Assembly (NCBI GenBank): GCA_026120185.1
Contig: JANUWF010001220.1
Coordinates: 1,054,001 to 1,118,000, forward strand
Length of the DNA: 64,000 nucleotides
Reading direction: 5' to 3'
Source: Voacanga thouarsii
Lineage: Eukaryota > Streptophyta > Magnoliopsida > Gentianales > Apocynaceae
Positions within the stretch are counted from its first letter, which is position 1, and each line of letters starts with the position of its first letter. A program made the translations under genes and the position numbers. Under the pieces are notes generated by a model that did not search any database, was not told the origin of the DNA, and saw only the letters and a program-made list of their open reading frames with translations. This document shows positions 12,296-23,079 of the stretch, one piece after another.

Positions 12296-12814
12296 TTTTT
12301 AGAATCGGACCGGATGTTGAAGCGAAAAATTTATTAATTTACGGTTTCATGATCCAATCGCAATTGAAATATAATTGAACCATAATTAAACTAGTAATAT
12401 TATAATTTTAAATTTTAAAAATAATTATTATAAAGAATAAAATTAATTAATAATATAATATAATTCAAATCCATAAAGGTATAAATATTCAAATTCATAA
12501 CTAATATAATATACTAAAATGATAAATTACCAATAAAACAAATAATTCACAACTACAAAATTAAAAATAGACATTCTTAATTATTAATAAAACACAAATT
12601 AAAATTTTTCCTCCTAAATTTATTTTTTGAAATTGATTGGTTGGACCAATATCAAACCGGTTGGTTAATGATCCGATCAGTCCGACCGATCGATCTGACA
12701 CGGTTCATACCAAAATATTGCGATTTTTTAGATTTACGATTCAAAAAACAAAACAGGACTAGAAACAAGACCAGTTCACAGTCCAATCAGTCAGTTCAGT
12801 CCAACCCAAAACAC
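12296..12814. mobile_element. 519-bp insertion with ~17-bp target duplication
   Basis: Copy B reads straight through here. Copy A has CTTACACCCTACCAATA at 12279-12295 and CTTACACCCTACTAATA at 12815-12831, flanking extra sequence. A 17-bp duplication fits target-primed retroposition (SINE or truncated LINE). No coding or A-box/B-box motifs were recognised, so the class is open. Confidence 0.6.
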
Positions 12815-13202
12815 CTTACACCCTACTAATAGTTTTCATTTTTATATTTTTTTTAAATTTTTATTAGATTGCTTGTTTCATGATAAAAGAAAATTTAAAT
12901 AGCATATATAGATCTTGGTATTCTAATATTCTCGGTAAAGTATACTCACACAGATTGTACATTCATACGCATAATGTAGGACGATGCTAGAATTTCTGTC
13001 CTCGAGGACAATGGAACTCCACTACTTCCCTTCTATTTTTACCATTTCTGTTCACCGCAATATTTCCGTCAATGGTGGTTTTGCCACAAAATACAAGTTT
13101 TATTAATTGTTTGAAATATGTTAGAACATAAAACCAAATATTGGAGTTTGCAAATAAGACATTCAAACTACTCAAAAAGCAAAAAAACACAGTATAGTAA
13201 TC

Positions 13203-13500
13203 TTGGAAAATGGAGGGGTAGAAATCTTGGAGGGCATTCTGTTAATAATTTCAGAGTAAAGGGTCCTCTGAAGTTCACTAGCGTCTTTTCACGAAAGCAT
13301 CAGCATAGGAGTTCTCTTGAGGGGGTAGCTGATGAAATCTGGGTCGTTGGTATTGGACATCCAATGGAAGGGGTCTTGCCACGACACTCCATGAGCAGAC
13401 ACCGTGAAAGGCACTCTCTTGGCGACTGGTGGAGACAGGGGTGGCGGGAAAAAGGTGTGCTTTTTGCAGTGTTGGGAGACTGGAGAAGCAATGGATGAAG
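13203..13500 (-). pseudogene. Protease 2 / oligopeptidase-B-like first exon, copy A
   Basis: Reverse-strand reading gives VAKRVPFTVSAHGVSWQDPF, HWMSNTNDPDFISY, then after a one-base deletion ENSYADAF, ELQRTLYSE and INRMPSKIST. This is the N-terminal propeller start of plant S9A prolyl oligopeptidase family 'protease 2' proteins, serine peptidases acting on short basic peptides. Only the first exon is present; the catalytic Ser, Asp and His exons are absent. The frame is broken at CCCCCTCAAG, where copy B has CCTCCATCAAG. Not functional. Confidence 0.75.
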
Positions 13501-14048
13501 TAGAGAATAAACGGACGCAAGCTGAAGGGCAAATGAGTCATGTGGTACCTAGAGGCAAAGCCGTGGCTACTTTGAAATTATTTATTTATTTAAGTTTATT
13601 ATTTATTTTTAAATAAAAATTTATATCATTTAGATTATAAAAGTTTGTTTTTTATTTAAAAAAATAAATAAAAATAATAGGGGGACACTTAGCAAAGAAT
13701 TTAGAGTGAGGAAAGAAGATGAGGGAGGGATTTAGAGGGGAAAATCCATTACCACGGAGGCAAATGCCCCAAGGTCTCACAAGAAAGAGAAAACATCAAA
13801 TATTATAAATTTTACTGGTAGTAAAAATATCAAATAATATTTTAAATAATAATTTAACAAATTTATAAATATTATTAAATTTTCCCTAATTCTTAATAAA
13901 ATTTTAAACTTTCTAGTTTAACTCTATTCATACAGACCACAGTTCTATATCACATTTAACAAATTAATTATTAATTATTAATTATTAATTTATTTATAGT
14001 CGAACTTCACCTAATCTCTTTCTTTCATTGGTGTTTAATTTATTAATA

Positions 14049-15169
14049 TAAAAATATCTCTATCTTGCTTTCTCTCTCTATATTTTTTTTAATAGTAGAT
14101 AATTAGAAATTTAATCATTCAAATATTCAAATGTTCCTTTGAAGTTAATTGAACACTTCATTGTTCAATTCTTAGTTTTAATTATCCAGTAATATCTGGT
14201 GTTATTATTCCATAATCTTATTTTTTGTCTTCATTTTTAGTTGATTTATAAATTTTTTTCATTTATGTTAACTATGGAATTTTGTATTTTTGTTTAAAAT
14301 TTAAATATGTGACTATATATTTTTAACTTTGTAGTCAATAATATGTTATATAAAAAATAAAAATGTGGTATGGTAGCAGAAAAATCAAGGAAAAAAAGAA
14401 TTGAAAAATTAATTCATTTCAATTTTCAACATAGTTCTCTTTAAAAAAATTACATAAATCAAGTTTTTATAAAAGTATGAACCAAGGCCCCCTAAATTTC
14501 TAAACATGGCCCTTGCCTGGAGGCGGAGAGGACGGCTGAGGAAGCCATGACTTCGAGTGGTGTCGAGGTTTGGCCATTCGACTACAGTGTCGACTGGCGA
14601 TTGAATCTTTCGGCGGCAATTAAGCAAAGTTACTGAAATTACCTTTTAGTCTGTTAAACTTTACTGCTTTCCTTGCCCACGTGTCTTTTTTTTTCTTTTT
14701 TTTTTTTTTGTCCATCCTTTTTGGTTGAGTCTTCATGGATTGAAATGTTGTTCTAATTAAAAATATTCAAAGTTATAATATTTGAGCAAATAGTTTTTTT
14801 GAAAATAAAAATCTTAACTATTCAATGATAAGGACAATAGGATTCAAAAGAAATGATAGACGAAAATATTTCTCTTTCATTGGACTTCTGCTGAGATTAG
14901 TGATTGCAAGAAGAACAGAAAAAATAAATAACATTAATCCATTTTTCTGCAATAATTGTGAATTTTTGGTATTTTAAGATTACATGCATCTCTAATGCTT
15001 GTAGTAGAAAGTGAAATTAAGATAGTTGTTTTTTTTGTAGTGTTAATTATGAATAATATTTTACATATCTTAATTGTCTTTCAAATATCAATATTGAATA
15101 AATTAAATTGTACGTGTACATATATATATATAAAAGGCATAATTACTCCACCCCACCTCCCAAATTAGA
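14049..15169. other. Spacer between copies A and B
   Basis: AT-rich. A GC-richer island at about 14490-14630 contains a short plus-strand frame of 29 codons from 14547; I do not recognise it. Nothing else supported. Confidence 0.3.
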
Positions 15170-15473
15170 AAAAAAAAAAAACTTTGGTTGCCCTAACTGC
15201 AAAATAATACAAAATAATTAAAAGAAATTTGATGAAATTAACTAAAATTTTGCCACAAAAATGAGAAAAATAAAAGAAAGATCTATGAAGTAAATCACTT
15301 TATTTATCAATTTAATTGCTACATTAAGAGAAGAATATTTGCATATTCTTCTTCATAATTATGTAGCAGTACTCAAGAATAGAAACCACAAAAATTTAAA
15401 AAGAAAAGAAATAACTTGATTCTAAGTACCACTACAAGGTTGATATAAGATGAACAGCAGCCACACTTGGTTC

Positions 15474-15569
15474 TTAGCCTGGTAAGCAGAAGTCCTTGAA
15501 GAAAACTTTGAGGAAGAGAGGGCCACCCATCATAGCAACAGCCATGTCCACAATGTTGTAGTAAACCAT
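15474..15569 (-). CDS. 31-aa ORF with TATA box, duplicated (copy B)
   Basis: ATG at 15569, stop at 15474-15476. The peptide starts MVYYNIVDMAVAMMGG, continues PLFLKVFFKD and ends FCLPG: hydrophobic with a few charges and no obvious signal-peptide cleavage site. A TATATAAA box stands 59 nt upstream of the ATG, giving a short leader of about 30-40 nt that contains no other ATG. The same ORF recurs at 23402-23497 with an identical length and stop position. I do not know this peptide. It lies downstream of the protease-2 exon on the same strand, in what would be that gene's first intron. It may be a real small-protein gene, the first exon of a longer gene, or chance. Confidence 0.4.
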   Translation of the reverse strand: MVYYNIVDMAVAMMGGPLFLKVFFKDFCLPG

Positions 15570-15627
15570 CTCTGCGATTTGCTTCCCCTTTGTGTTTTAC
15601 TTGGATTATTACAAAGTAGACAGGGGT

Positions 15628-15635
15628 TTATATAG
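15628..15635 (-). promoter_or_regulatory. TATA box for the 31-aa ORF (copy B)
   Basis: Reverse strand CCTATATAAACCCC, a near-ideal plant TATA box, 59 nt before the ATG at 15569. Conserved in copy C. Confidence 0.5.
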
Positions 15636-16076
15636 GGATACACGGTTAGGAGAATTAAATGTAGCATTAAGTTCAAGATTGCAGAGACGTCTTTTAAGGT
15701 AAATATTTTTGGAAAAGCTTATACATCACTTCAACAATCAAAATATGAAACTTTCTCAGTTCATTGTATATAGGTTATAACAAGAATTTTTTTTACTTTT
15801 TTGAAGTTGAGATTTTTTGTATTAGAAATTTGAGACATGTATTTGCACTATATATATTCGTCCATGCAGATATCTTTACTTTTTCGGTTAAGAGTGATGA
15901 TCAAGTAAAAATATTTGACAATGTATATAAATAAATGTAAAAGATATAATTATTCTCCAATAAAAAAAAAGAAAAAGAAAGAATACACGTGTCTTATGTA
16001 AGTATTAAAATTGGGATTATTAAAAGAAAAAATTTTATCAATTGAAATGCTATACTAATTCAAAATGATAAGCTCA

Positions 16077-16079
<3 letters not shown>

Positions 16080-16125
<46 letters not shown>
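16080..16125. repeat. (AT)n microsatellite
   Basis: About 22 AT units. It lies at a point where copies A and C carry other sequence, so it expanded in copy B only. Confidence 0.9.
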
Positions 16126-16127
<2 letters not shown>

Positions 16128-16964
16128 CTCAATAACTAGCATTCCTTTTCAAAATGTCATAAATATGTTTTAGCTAAAAACTTAAAAGATTTTCTTCATG
16201 ACAAGTTTCCGCAACAATTCTTTTCATATTTGGAATAACTTGTAATAATTTAGAGTGTACTTAAAAATAAAATTTCATGCTTAGGTGGATTTTACATTAA
16301 TACATACAAACGGGATAAGCATTATGTTGTAGGTAACCATCCAGTCCAAGAGTAAGTAAAGAAAAGTTTAGTATAAAAAATGAAAAAGTAAAAAGAAATT
16401 TTTTCCATTTCTTTTTTTTTTAAAGAAAAAAATTGTAGAAGGAAATGAGATTATATTATTAAGCCAAATGGGAAATTGTTGAAACTCTTGGTGTGGTAAC
16501 ATCCCTAATACACAACATAGAGATCCAACTAATACAACATAATGAAGCTTGGTATTAAAGAAAAAAAAAATCTCTTTATAACACAACGCTCCTCTTAGCT
16601 AAGAGCCTAAGATATCACCTGCAAAATTTGCCGGCCGCCAACATGATTCAGCTTGCATTCCCAATGCCTTTGGAATTTACGATTGTTGAATAAAATTAAA
16701 CTTTTATTAGTCAGATCTTATCTTAACTCAAATAGTCAATTCTTAATATTCAATTTTGATATTAACTCGCACTAGAACAAAAAAATATATTCTTATATCC
16801 TATTAATAGTTTTTTATTTTTACGAGATTGCTTGCTTCATAATAAAAGAAAATTTAAATAACATGGCATTCTAATTTCTAATATTCTCGTTGAAGTAAAC
16901 TCAGTGCGATGATACTGCATTCAGACGCATAAAAACACAGTATGGTAATCTTGGAAAATGGAAG

Positions 16965-17263
16965 GTAGAAATCTTGGAGGGCATTCTGTTAATCATTTCA
17001 GAGTAGAGTGTCCTTTGAAGTTCACTAGTGTCATTCATGAAAGCATCAGCATAGGAGTTCTCTTGATGGAGGTAGCTGACGAAATCTGGGTCGTTGGTAT
17101 TGGACATCCAATGGAAGGGCTCTTGCCACGACACTCCATGAGCAGACACCTTTAAAGGCACTCTCTTGGCCTCTGGTGGAGACTGGGGTGGCCCGAAGAA
17201 GAAGTGCTTTTTGCAGAGGATGAAAGTAGAGAATAAACGCAAGCTGAAGGGCAAATGAGTCAT
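16965..17263 (-). pseudogene. Protease 2 / oligopeptidase-B-like first exon, copy B
   Basis: An open reading frame gives PPEAKRVPLKVSAHGVSWQE, PFHWMSNTNDPDFVSYLHQE, NSYADAFMNDTSELQRTLYS and EMINRMPSKIST, then leaves the family sequence at ACCTTCC, where the family's intron or the next exon would begin. Unlike copy A the frame is intact, but all downstream exons are missing within 10 kb, so no active peptidase can be made. It is a gene fragment spread by local duplication. The intact parent is not in the window. Confidence 0.78.
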
Positions 17264-17473
17264 GTGCTCCCAGAGGCAAAGCCGCGGCTACTCTTAGGCC
17301 ATTGAGGCAAATTGGCCAAGGCCTGACGAGAACGAATAATTAACAGAGGTGAAATAAAATATTAGTATTAATTTTTATCCAATCCTTAATAAACTTTTAA
17401 ATTTTCTAGTTTAGCTCTATTCATACATACTACAGTTATTTCACCTCTAACAAATTAATCATTAATTATTAAT

Positions 17474-17842
17474 TGTTATAAAATTAGGGTAGTGTTAGAA
17501 TAAAATCTACACACTACACACTAAGAAAATTCTAACTATTCTTTGCACAAGAATTTCTCTTCAAACTTCTCTCTTTCTTTCTCTCACAATTCTTTCTCTA
17601 ATCTTTCTTTCACTAATCTTTCTTTCACAAAATGATGGTGTATTACAAGTTTAGAGAATAGCTCTATTTATAGAGCTCTAATTAGTGGAATACATTATGG
17701 CATACATCATCTTCCACTAATCTCAATTAGTGATGTCTCCACTAAATGGTGGACATCCATAAAAATCTTCTATAATAATTCACATAAATCCATAATTAGT
17801 GGAGCCTCCACTAATTAATAAAGATTCCAATAATTCATAACA
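17474..17842 (-). repeat. Copia 3' LTR (element orientation)
   Basis: 369 bp, 98% identical to 22328-22696. Bounded outside by TTAAT and inside by the polypurine tract at 17843-17855. Confidence 0.95.
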
Positions 17843-17855
17843 CTCCCCCTTGGAT
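17843..17855 (-). other. Polypurine tract of the Copia element
   Basis: Reverse strand CCAAGGGGGAG directly abuts the LTR start TGTTATG; primes plus-strand DNA synthesis. Confidence 0.8.
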
Positions 17856-17989
17856 GTCCATCCATTACATAAAGAATATGCCTCGTTAAAACCTTACTAG
17901 ATAAAAACCCAGTGGGAAAAAAAATCTAGTGAAGGAAAAAGAGTACACTATTCTATATGTCTGTTTATTACTCCCCCTGATGAGATGAT

Positions 17990-19990
17990 TCCTTTTAAAC
18001 CGACGCATACCGATTTTATATCTCAACTTTTCAAATGTTGCAGTCGATAAAGTCTTCGTGAAAATATCTGCGATGTTGTCACATGACCGAATTTGTAGCA
18101 CATCAATTTTACCTTTCTTCTGGAGTTCATGAGTAAAGAAGAATTTTGGTGAAATATGTTTTGTCCGATCTCCTTTAATATATCATTGTCTTCATAAAGA
18201 GGAGTTGGAATATCTGTGATTGATGATAATCCACAACTTTCTCGGATATAATGACTCATGGATCTTAGCCATACACATTCTCGACTTGCTTCATGAATGG
18301 CTATAATTTCAGTATGATTTGAAGAAGTAGCTGATATAGATTGTTTCGTAGAACGCCATGATATAGCAGCATTTCCACATGTAAATAGATAGCCCGTTTG
18401 AGAACGTGCTTTATGTGGATCAGATAAATAACTAGCATCTTGGAGATATCGAAGGACTTGTTTAATTCCATTCCAATGTCGTCGTGTTGGTGAAGAACTA
18501 AATCTTGCTAATAAATTAACAGCAAAAGCAATATCAGGTCGTGTATTATTAGCAAGATACATCAATGCACCAATTGCACTGAGATATGGTACTTCAGGAC
18601 CAAGGAGTTCTTCATCATTTTCTTGAGGTCGGAAAGGATCTTTATCCACATTTAATGATCGGACGATCATTGGAACACTCAATGGATGTGCTTTGTCCAT
18701 ATAAAATCTTTTTAGCACTTTTGCTGTATATGTTGATTGATGAATAAATGTTCCACTTTCCAAATGTTCAATTTGTAAACCAAGGCAAATTTTGGTTTTA
18801 CCAAAATCCTTGATTTCGAATTCTCTTTTTAAATAATCAATTGTTTCTTGGAGCTCTTCAGGAGTTCCAATAAGATTAATATCATCAACATATATAGCTA
18901 ATATCACAAATTTAGAACCAGATTTCTTAATAAAAACATATGGACATACCTGGTCATTTTTAAATCCCGCTTTCAATAAATATTCACTAAGACGTGTGAA
19001 CCACATGCGCCTGCATTGCTTCAGGCCATATAATGATTTCGCAACTTGATGGAGTAATTTTCACGAGGATAATGTTTATATGCTTCGTGCATATGAAATC
19101 CTTCGAGGATTTTCATGTAAATATCATTTTCTAAATTTCCATACAAGTAAGCAAGTGACAACATCTAATAAGCGCATATCTATCTTTTCATGTACTGCCA
19201 AACTGATAAGATATCGGAGTGTAATAGCATCAACAACAGGAGAATAAGTTTCATCATAATCAATACCTGGTCTTTGTGAAAAACATTGGGTTACTAATCG
19301 CGCTTTATATCGAACGATTTCACTCTTTTCATTGCGCTTTCGCACAAATATCCATTTGTAGCCAACAGGTTTTACACCTTCTGGTGTTCGGACTGCAGGT
19401 CCGAAGACTTCACGTTGTATCAGTGCATTTAACTCCGATTGAATCGCATCTTTCCATTGCAGCCAATCTTTTCTATGCCGACATTCATCAACTGATATTG
19501 GTTCAGGATCATCACTATCCTGTATAACATCAAGAGATATTATATGCAAACATATGATCAATAATTGTTTCTATCCGATTCCAACTTCTACCGGAAGTGA
19601 TATAATGGATAGAAATTTCAGTGTTACTTTCATTTATGTCTGGTTCTTTGTCATAAGTTTTCTCTTGATCTTTATCATTCTTTGCTTTAATATGATCATC
19701 TGGACCATTAATCCTCTCTTCTTTCGAGGATTTTTATCTTTAGAACCAAGAGGTCGGCCATGCTTCTGGCATGCTTTTGGCTCAGCAGCTATATGTAATT
19801 GTTCTGTTGGAACTTCAATTAGAATAGGAGCATTTATAGTTGGCATATGCGATTTTGTTACTCTTCTAGAGTCAACAAAAGCGTCTGACATTTGATTTGC
19901 AATGCTTTACAAATGAATTATCTTTTGAACTTCAAGTTCACACGCGCTTGTATGCGGATCAAGATAATTTAATGATGTTGTCCAATCACG
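17990..19990 (-). pseudogene. Copia pol: integrase tail, reverse transcriptase, RNase H
   Basis: In element order: the integrase C-terminal linker LDPHTSACELEVQKIIHL and TKSHMPTINAPILIEVPTEQ (19980-19800); the reverse transcriptase start WKDAIQSELNAL, VGYKWIFVRK, YKARLV and YDETYSPVV (19490-19210); a gap with lost sequence and frameshift near 19010-19130; then the palm with YVDD at about 18877 and RNase H blocks TGYLFTCGNAAISWRS, SSNHTEIIAIHEASRECVWL and LYEDND; and the tail ADIFTKTLSTATFEKL (18050). Stops and frame changes mean no active polymerase. The YVDD catalytic box itself is intact. Confidence 0.88.
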
Positions 19991-20205
19991 ATCTTTCTTG
20001 TACTGTTTCTGTTTTTCTCCTAATTTAGGGAATAATGATTTCACAAGAGAATAAGAAAAGAAATATAAGAAAATGATAACAAGTAGGAAATGTCAAGAAA
20101 AATATCTCCTTTTTTTTTCACTCTTCCCGGTACCGACTTTTCCTCTTCCTCTCTTGTCTTTTCTTCTCCTCCGACCCTCTACCTACCATCTACCTCTTCT
20201 TCTTC

Positions 20206-20208
<3 letters not shown>

Positions 20209-20248
<40 letters not shown>
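20209..20248. repeat. (AT)n microsatellite
   Basis: About 20 TA units within the Copia element, just upstream of the captured RWP-RK gene start. Confidence 0.9.
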
Positions 20249-20252
<4 letters not shown>

Positions 20253-20313
20253 CGATATATATCTCAGTTATCAATCATTAGTAAATATCAAAAACAAAAA
20301 TCACAAAGCAGAT

Positions 20314-21450
20314 ATGGAGACTCGTAATTCATTTGAGACATGGTCAAATTTTGACTCGGTTTCTGCAGCAGATGTTGATGTATTTTCCTTTCCAAACCAA
20401 CCGCTTCTGCCTAATTCGAACACAGAAGATTTTGATATGTTTTCCTTTCCAAACCAACCGCTTCCTCCTAATTTCAGGTGAGATACCTTTGAGGGCTTCC
20501 ATTTGTTTTTAGTATGCTTGATAATGAAATTAAACTCTTTTTTGGTTTGTTTTTTATGTAAATCGATGGAAGTTTTGAACATACCGCTTTGGACCAAGTT
20601 GATCTACCCCTACAAGAGACTGCTTTTGATACTGTTCCTCTTGATACTATTCCTTTGAATGGGGATATGCTTGTGCATGATCCTTTCTACTCTCTAATGG
20701 ATTTTGAACAAAGCCAGAATATGTTTCCAGGTTATTATACATTTAAATATGGATTTTGAATGGTATTACCTTTACTGATATTATTTTCTTTTTCTAGGAG
20801 AAATAATGAGTGGTCTTGGCAACGAAGTCGAAGTAAGTACTCATGAAATGCATAATATCGAAGTTCAAGATATTATTGCTGACAAAATTCCTGGGGAGAA
20901 GAAGATGATTAAGAGGCAGAGAGAGAAGAAGGGTAATAACTCCTAGACACTATCAAGAGAAACAATTTCGCAAGATTTCTTTACCTACCAATCAAGAGCG
21001 CAACCAAAGAACCGAATATTGGCATAACCCGTCTCAAGAAAAGATGTAGGGAGTTAGGAATTCATCGATGGCCTCACAGAAATTGGTGAGCTTGGAGACC
21101 ATAATCAAGAATGTTCAGGTTCTCTCTCATGCATACTTATAATTTGCAAGTATGAAACTATGAAAGATTTATAAGTAAATAACCGATGATATCACTTCGA
21201 TTTATACGAGATGCAAAATAAAGAAGAAGGAGGACATATGGCCGAGAAGAAGTTGAAAGAAGCCATTGCGATATTGGAATGTGAAAAACAGCTTGGTGGA
21301 AGAAAGTCCTAATACGCAGCTTAGAGGACCAAACACAGTAAATTGAGACAAGCATGCTTCAAGGCCAAATATAATAAGAAATTTAATTATAATAAACTTA
21401 AGGAGATCATAAAATCTCAAGACTCATTTCGCAGTAATTTTACTGGCTAA
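20314..21450 (+). pseudogene. RWP-RK (RKD-like) transcription factor gene fragment captured inside the Copia element
   Basis: The plus-strand gene model has ATG at 20314 and exon 1 to 20477 (with two copies of FSFPNQPL), exon 2 at 20573-20731, exon 3 at 20798-21118 and exon 4 at 21211-21450, all with GT-AG edges. Exon 3 contains the RWP-RK core: TLSRETISQ, then NIGITRLKKRCRELGIHRWP and HR, and ends NVQ. Exon 4 gives LKEAIAILECEKQ and LRQACFKAKYNKK, the usual RKD tail. RKD proteins are plant regulators of egg-cell and germline identity. It is broken by a stop before TLSRET, a frameshift near 20975, a one-base loss just after RWPHR and stops in exon 4. It lies antisense to the retroelement with introns kept, so it was not copied from its own spliced mRNA. 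Confidence 0.82.
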
Positions 21451-21689
21451 TTCTCGTCGCTAGTCTCGATGTCGGCTCAAAGGGGAAAGAAAAGGAGGAG
21501 GATGTCGAAAAAGAGGAGTCGAAGTCCATAATTACTAATTGTTTGTCTTCCTCTAATGTAAATATTGAAAAAGAACAATTACAAACCTTCATCTTACATT
21601 TGTCACTCAATTACAAAAGAGCAACTATAAGCATGTATCCTCAAGTTCATATGAACACTAGTGATATGAATAAAAGATGTGATGCTTAT

Positions 21690-22290
21690 TATTAATGGAA
21701 ATATCTTTTTCCCTTATTATCTTTTCTCGTTCCACTTCGTGGCCAGTATTTCTCCGTGATAAGGGAAATATCGAGTGTGTCCATGACCATAACCACGGCC
21801 ACCGCCACAACTACGACTATAACGATGGCTTTCACTGGAGCCAACAAGCATTCACTTCGGAGTGCTCGTTGAGCCGCTTCATCCGGCTTCATGATTTCTC
21901 AATAATAACTCATGTTAAAGTCGTCAATTTTGGATACCCTTTTTCTCGATATTGTTATCGTAGGACATGAAAAGTGGAGAATGTCTTCTCCAATATAACT
22001 TCATCAGTAACTTTTTCTCCGTAAAATTTTTAACTAAGATGTAGTTTTATACATTACGGAGTTCACGGTTTTACAATCTTGCAACTTCAGGTGCAACCAT
22101 TCATACCATGCAAGTGGTAGTATGACCATCTTCAGGTGGTCAAATCTTTCTTTTTATCCACATGACATATGGATCTCCTTTTTTTTTTAGCATTTAGATG
22201 CATTTCTGTATGACATATAAATTTTTTTTTCAGAAATATCAAGAGCTACAAATTCGAATTTAGCGAGATCAATAAATGCGTACCTGTCTT
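21690..22290 (-). pseudogene. Copia gag (UBN2/gag_2 type) relic
   Basis: Reverse strand, in order: KFEFVALDIS (about 22255), RFDHLKMVILPLAWYEWLHL and KLQDCKTVNSVMYKT (22160-22050), FYGEKVTDEVILEKTFSTFH (22030-21975), QYREKG, LLLRNHEA (21910) and a Gly/Arg-rich CGGGRGYGHGH patch (about 21800). This is the standard gag of plant Copia elements, which forms the particle. Stops (for example after the FHVLR block) and frame slips break it, and the zinc knuckle is missing where the captured gene begins. Confidence 0.82.
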
Positions 22291-22305
22291 TTGGCTTTAA
22301 TAACG

Positions 22306-22327
22306 GCAGAGACTCGTGCTGATAACG
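22306..22327 (-). other. Primer-binding-site region of the Copia element
   Basis: Reverse strand CGTTATCAGCACGAGTC directly after the upstream LTR. Only its TATCAG core resembles the initiator-Met complement TGGTATCAGAGC, so the priming tRNA is uncertain. Confidence 0.55.
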
Positions 22328-22696
22328 TGTTATAAAATTATGGTAGTGTTAGAATAAAATCTACACACTACACACTAAGAAAATTCTAACTATTCTTTGC
22401 ACAAGAATTTCTCTTCAAACTTCTCTCTTTCTTTCTCTCACAATTCTTTCTTTAATCTTTCTTTCACTAATCTTTCTTTCACAAAATGATGGTGTATTAC
22501 AAGTTTAGAGAATAGCTCTATTTATAAAGCTCTAATTAGTGGAATACATCATGGCATACATCATCTTCCACTAATCTCAATTAGTGATGTCTCCACTAAA
22601 TGGTGGACATCCATAAAAATCTTCTATAATAATTCACATAAATTCATAATTAATGGAGCCTCCACTAATTAATAAAGATTCCAATAATTCATAACA
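22328..22696 (-). repeat. Copia 5' LTR (element orientation)
   Basis: 369 bp; six mismatches by eye to the other LTR, all but one transitions. Ends at the TTAAT duplication. Confidence 0.95.
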
Positions 22697-22756
22697 TTAA
22701 TTTATTTATAGTCAAACTTCAACTAATATCTTTCTTTCATTAGTGTTTAATTTTTG

Positions 22757-23079
22757 TCGTCTCCCAGACTCAAAGACCGAAGGAGGTGGCGCCCGCACCC
22801 CCAAACATTTTTTAAAAATTTATTTTTTTCTTTATAAAATTAAATTTGTTTTTTTAAAAATTTTAAATTTTATCTTTTGTGTTCTTAAAAATTATAATAC
22901 TATTCACTAACATATGTTTTTACATTATTTATCTTCTAAATTCAAGTTTTTAATCCTATCCCTACTCAAACTCTCTCTTTTTTCTCTGCTTTCTCTATCT
23001 CTTTTCTCTCTCTTTCCCATTCGATGTCACAACCAACGCTTAAAACATATGACTCCCCCTATACGCAAATTATTTTTAA
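22757..23079. other. Spacer between copies B and C
   Basis: Short GC-richer patch CGCCCGCACCCCCAAAC near 22790, then AT-rich and CT-rich sequence. No gene seen. Confidence 0.3.

Larger units (their letters stand above)
11395..14048. repeat. Segmental duplication copy A
   Basis: Long blocks match copies B (15170-17473 plus 22697-22756) and C (23080-25523). Examples are the CTTCATGACAAGTTTC region near 11675, the nuclease-free AT-rich middle, the GAGAATTTCTGTCCTC region near 12990 and the protease-2 exon. Copy A contains two private insertions, about 12067-12222 and 12296-12814. Divergence is clearly greater than between the Copia LTRs, so the duplication is older than that insertion. Confidence 0.75.
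15170..17473. repeat. Segmental duplication copy B (left part)
   Basis: Matches copy C from the TTGCCCTAACT block through the 31-codon ORF, its TATA box and the CTTCATGACAAGTTTC region, and matches copy A from there to TTAACAAATTAAT-like sequence at the end. Its right part continues at 22697 after the Copia insertion, where TTATTTATAGTC resumes exactly as in copy A near 13995. Confidence 0.75.
17474..22696 (-). mobile_element. Copia LTR retrotransposon carrying a host gene fragment
   Basis: Both LTRs are 369 bp, start TGTTATGAATTATTGG and end in CA (element strand). Flanking TTAAT occurs at 17469-17473 and 22697-22701. Next to the upstream LTR is CGTTATCAGCACGAGTC, the usual start of the internal region in this Copia group; next to the downstream LTR is the polypurine tract AAGGGGGAG. 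The internal 4.5 kb reads gag, then a foreign antisense RWP-RK gene in place of protease and most integrase, then the integrase tail, reverse transcriptase and RNase H. The LTRs differ at 6 of 369 positions by eye (five transitions), so insertion is recent. All frames are broken, so it must have moved with proteins from another copy. Confidence 0.92.

Noticed and set aside
13118..13616. Plus-strand frames across the protease-2 exon of copy A
   Set aside because: Shadows of the minus-strand exon.
14409..14640. GC-richer island with a 29-codon frame on the plus strand
   Set aside because: No splice-linked continuation or family match recognised.
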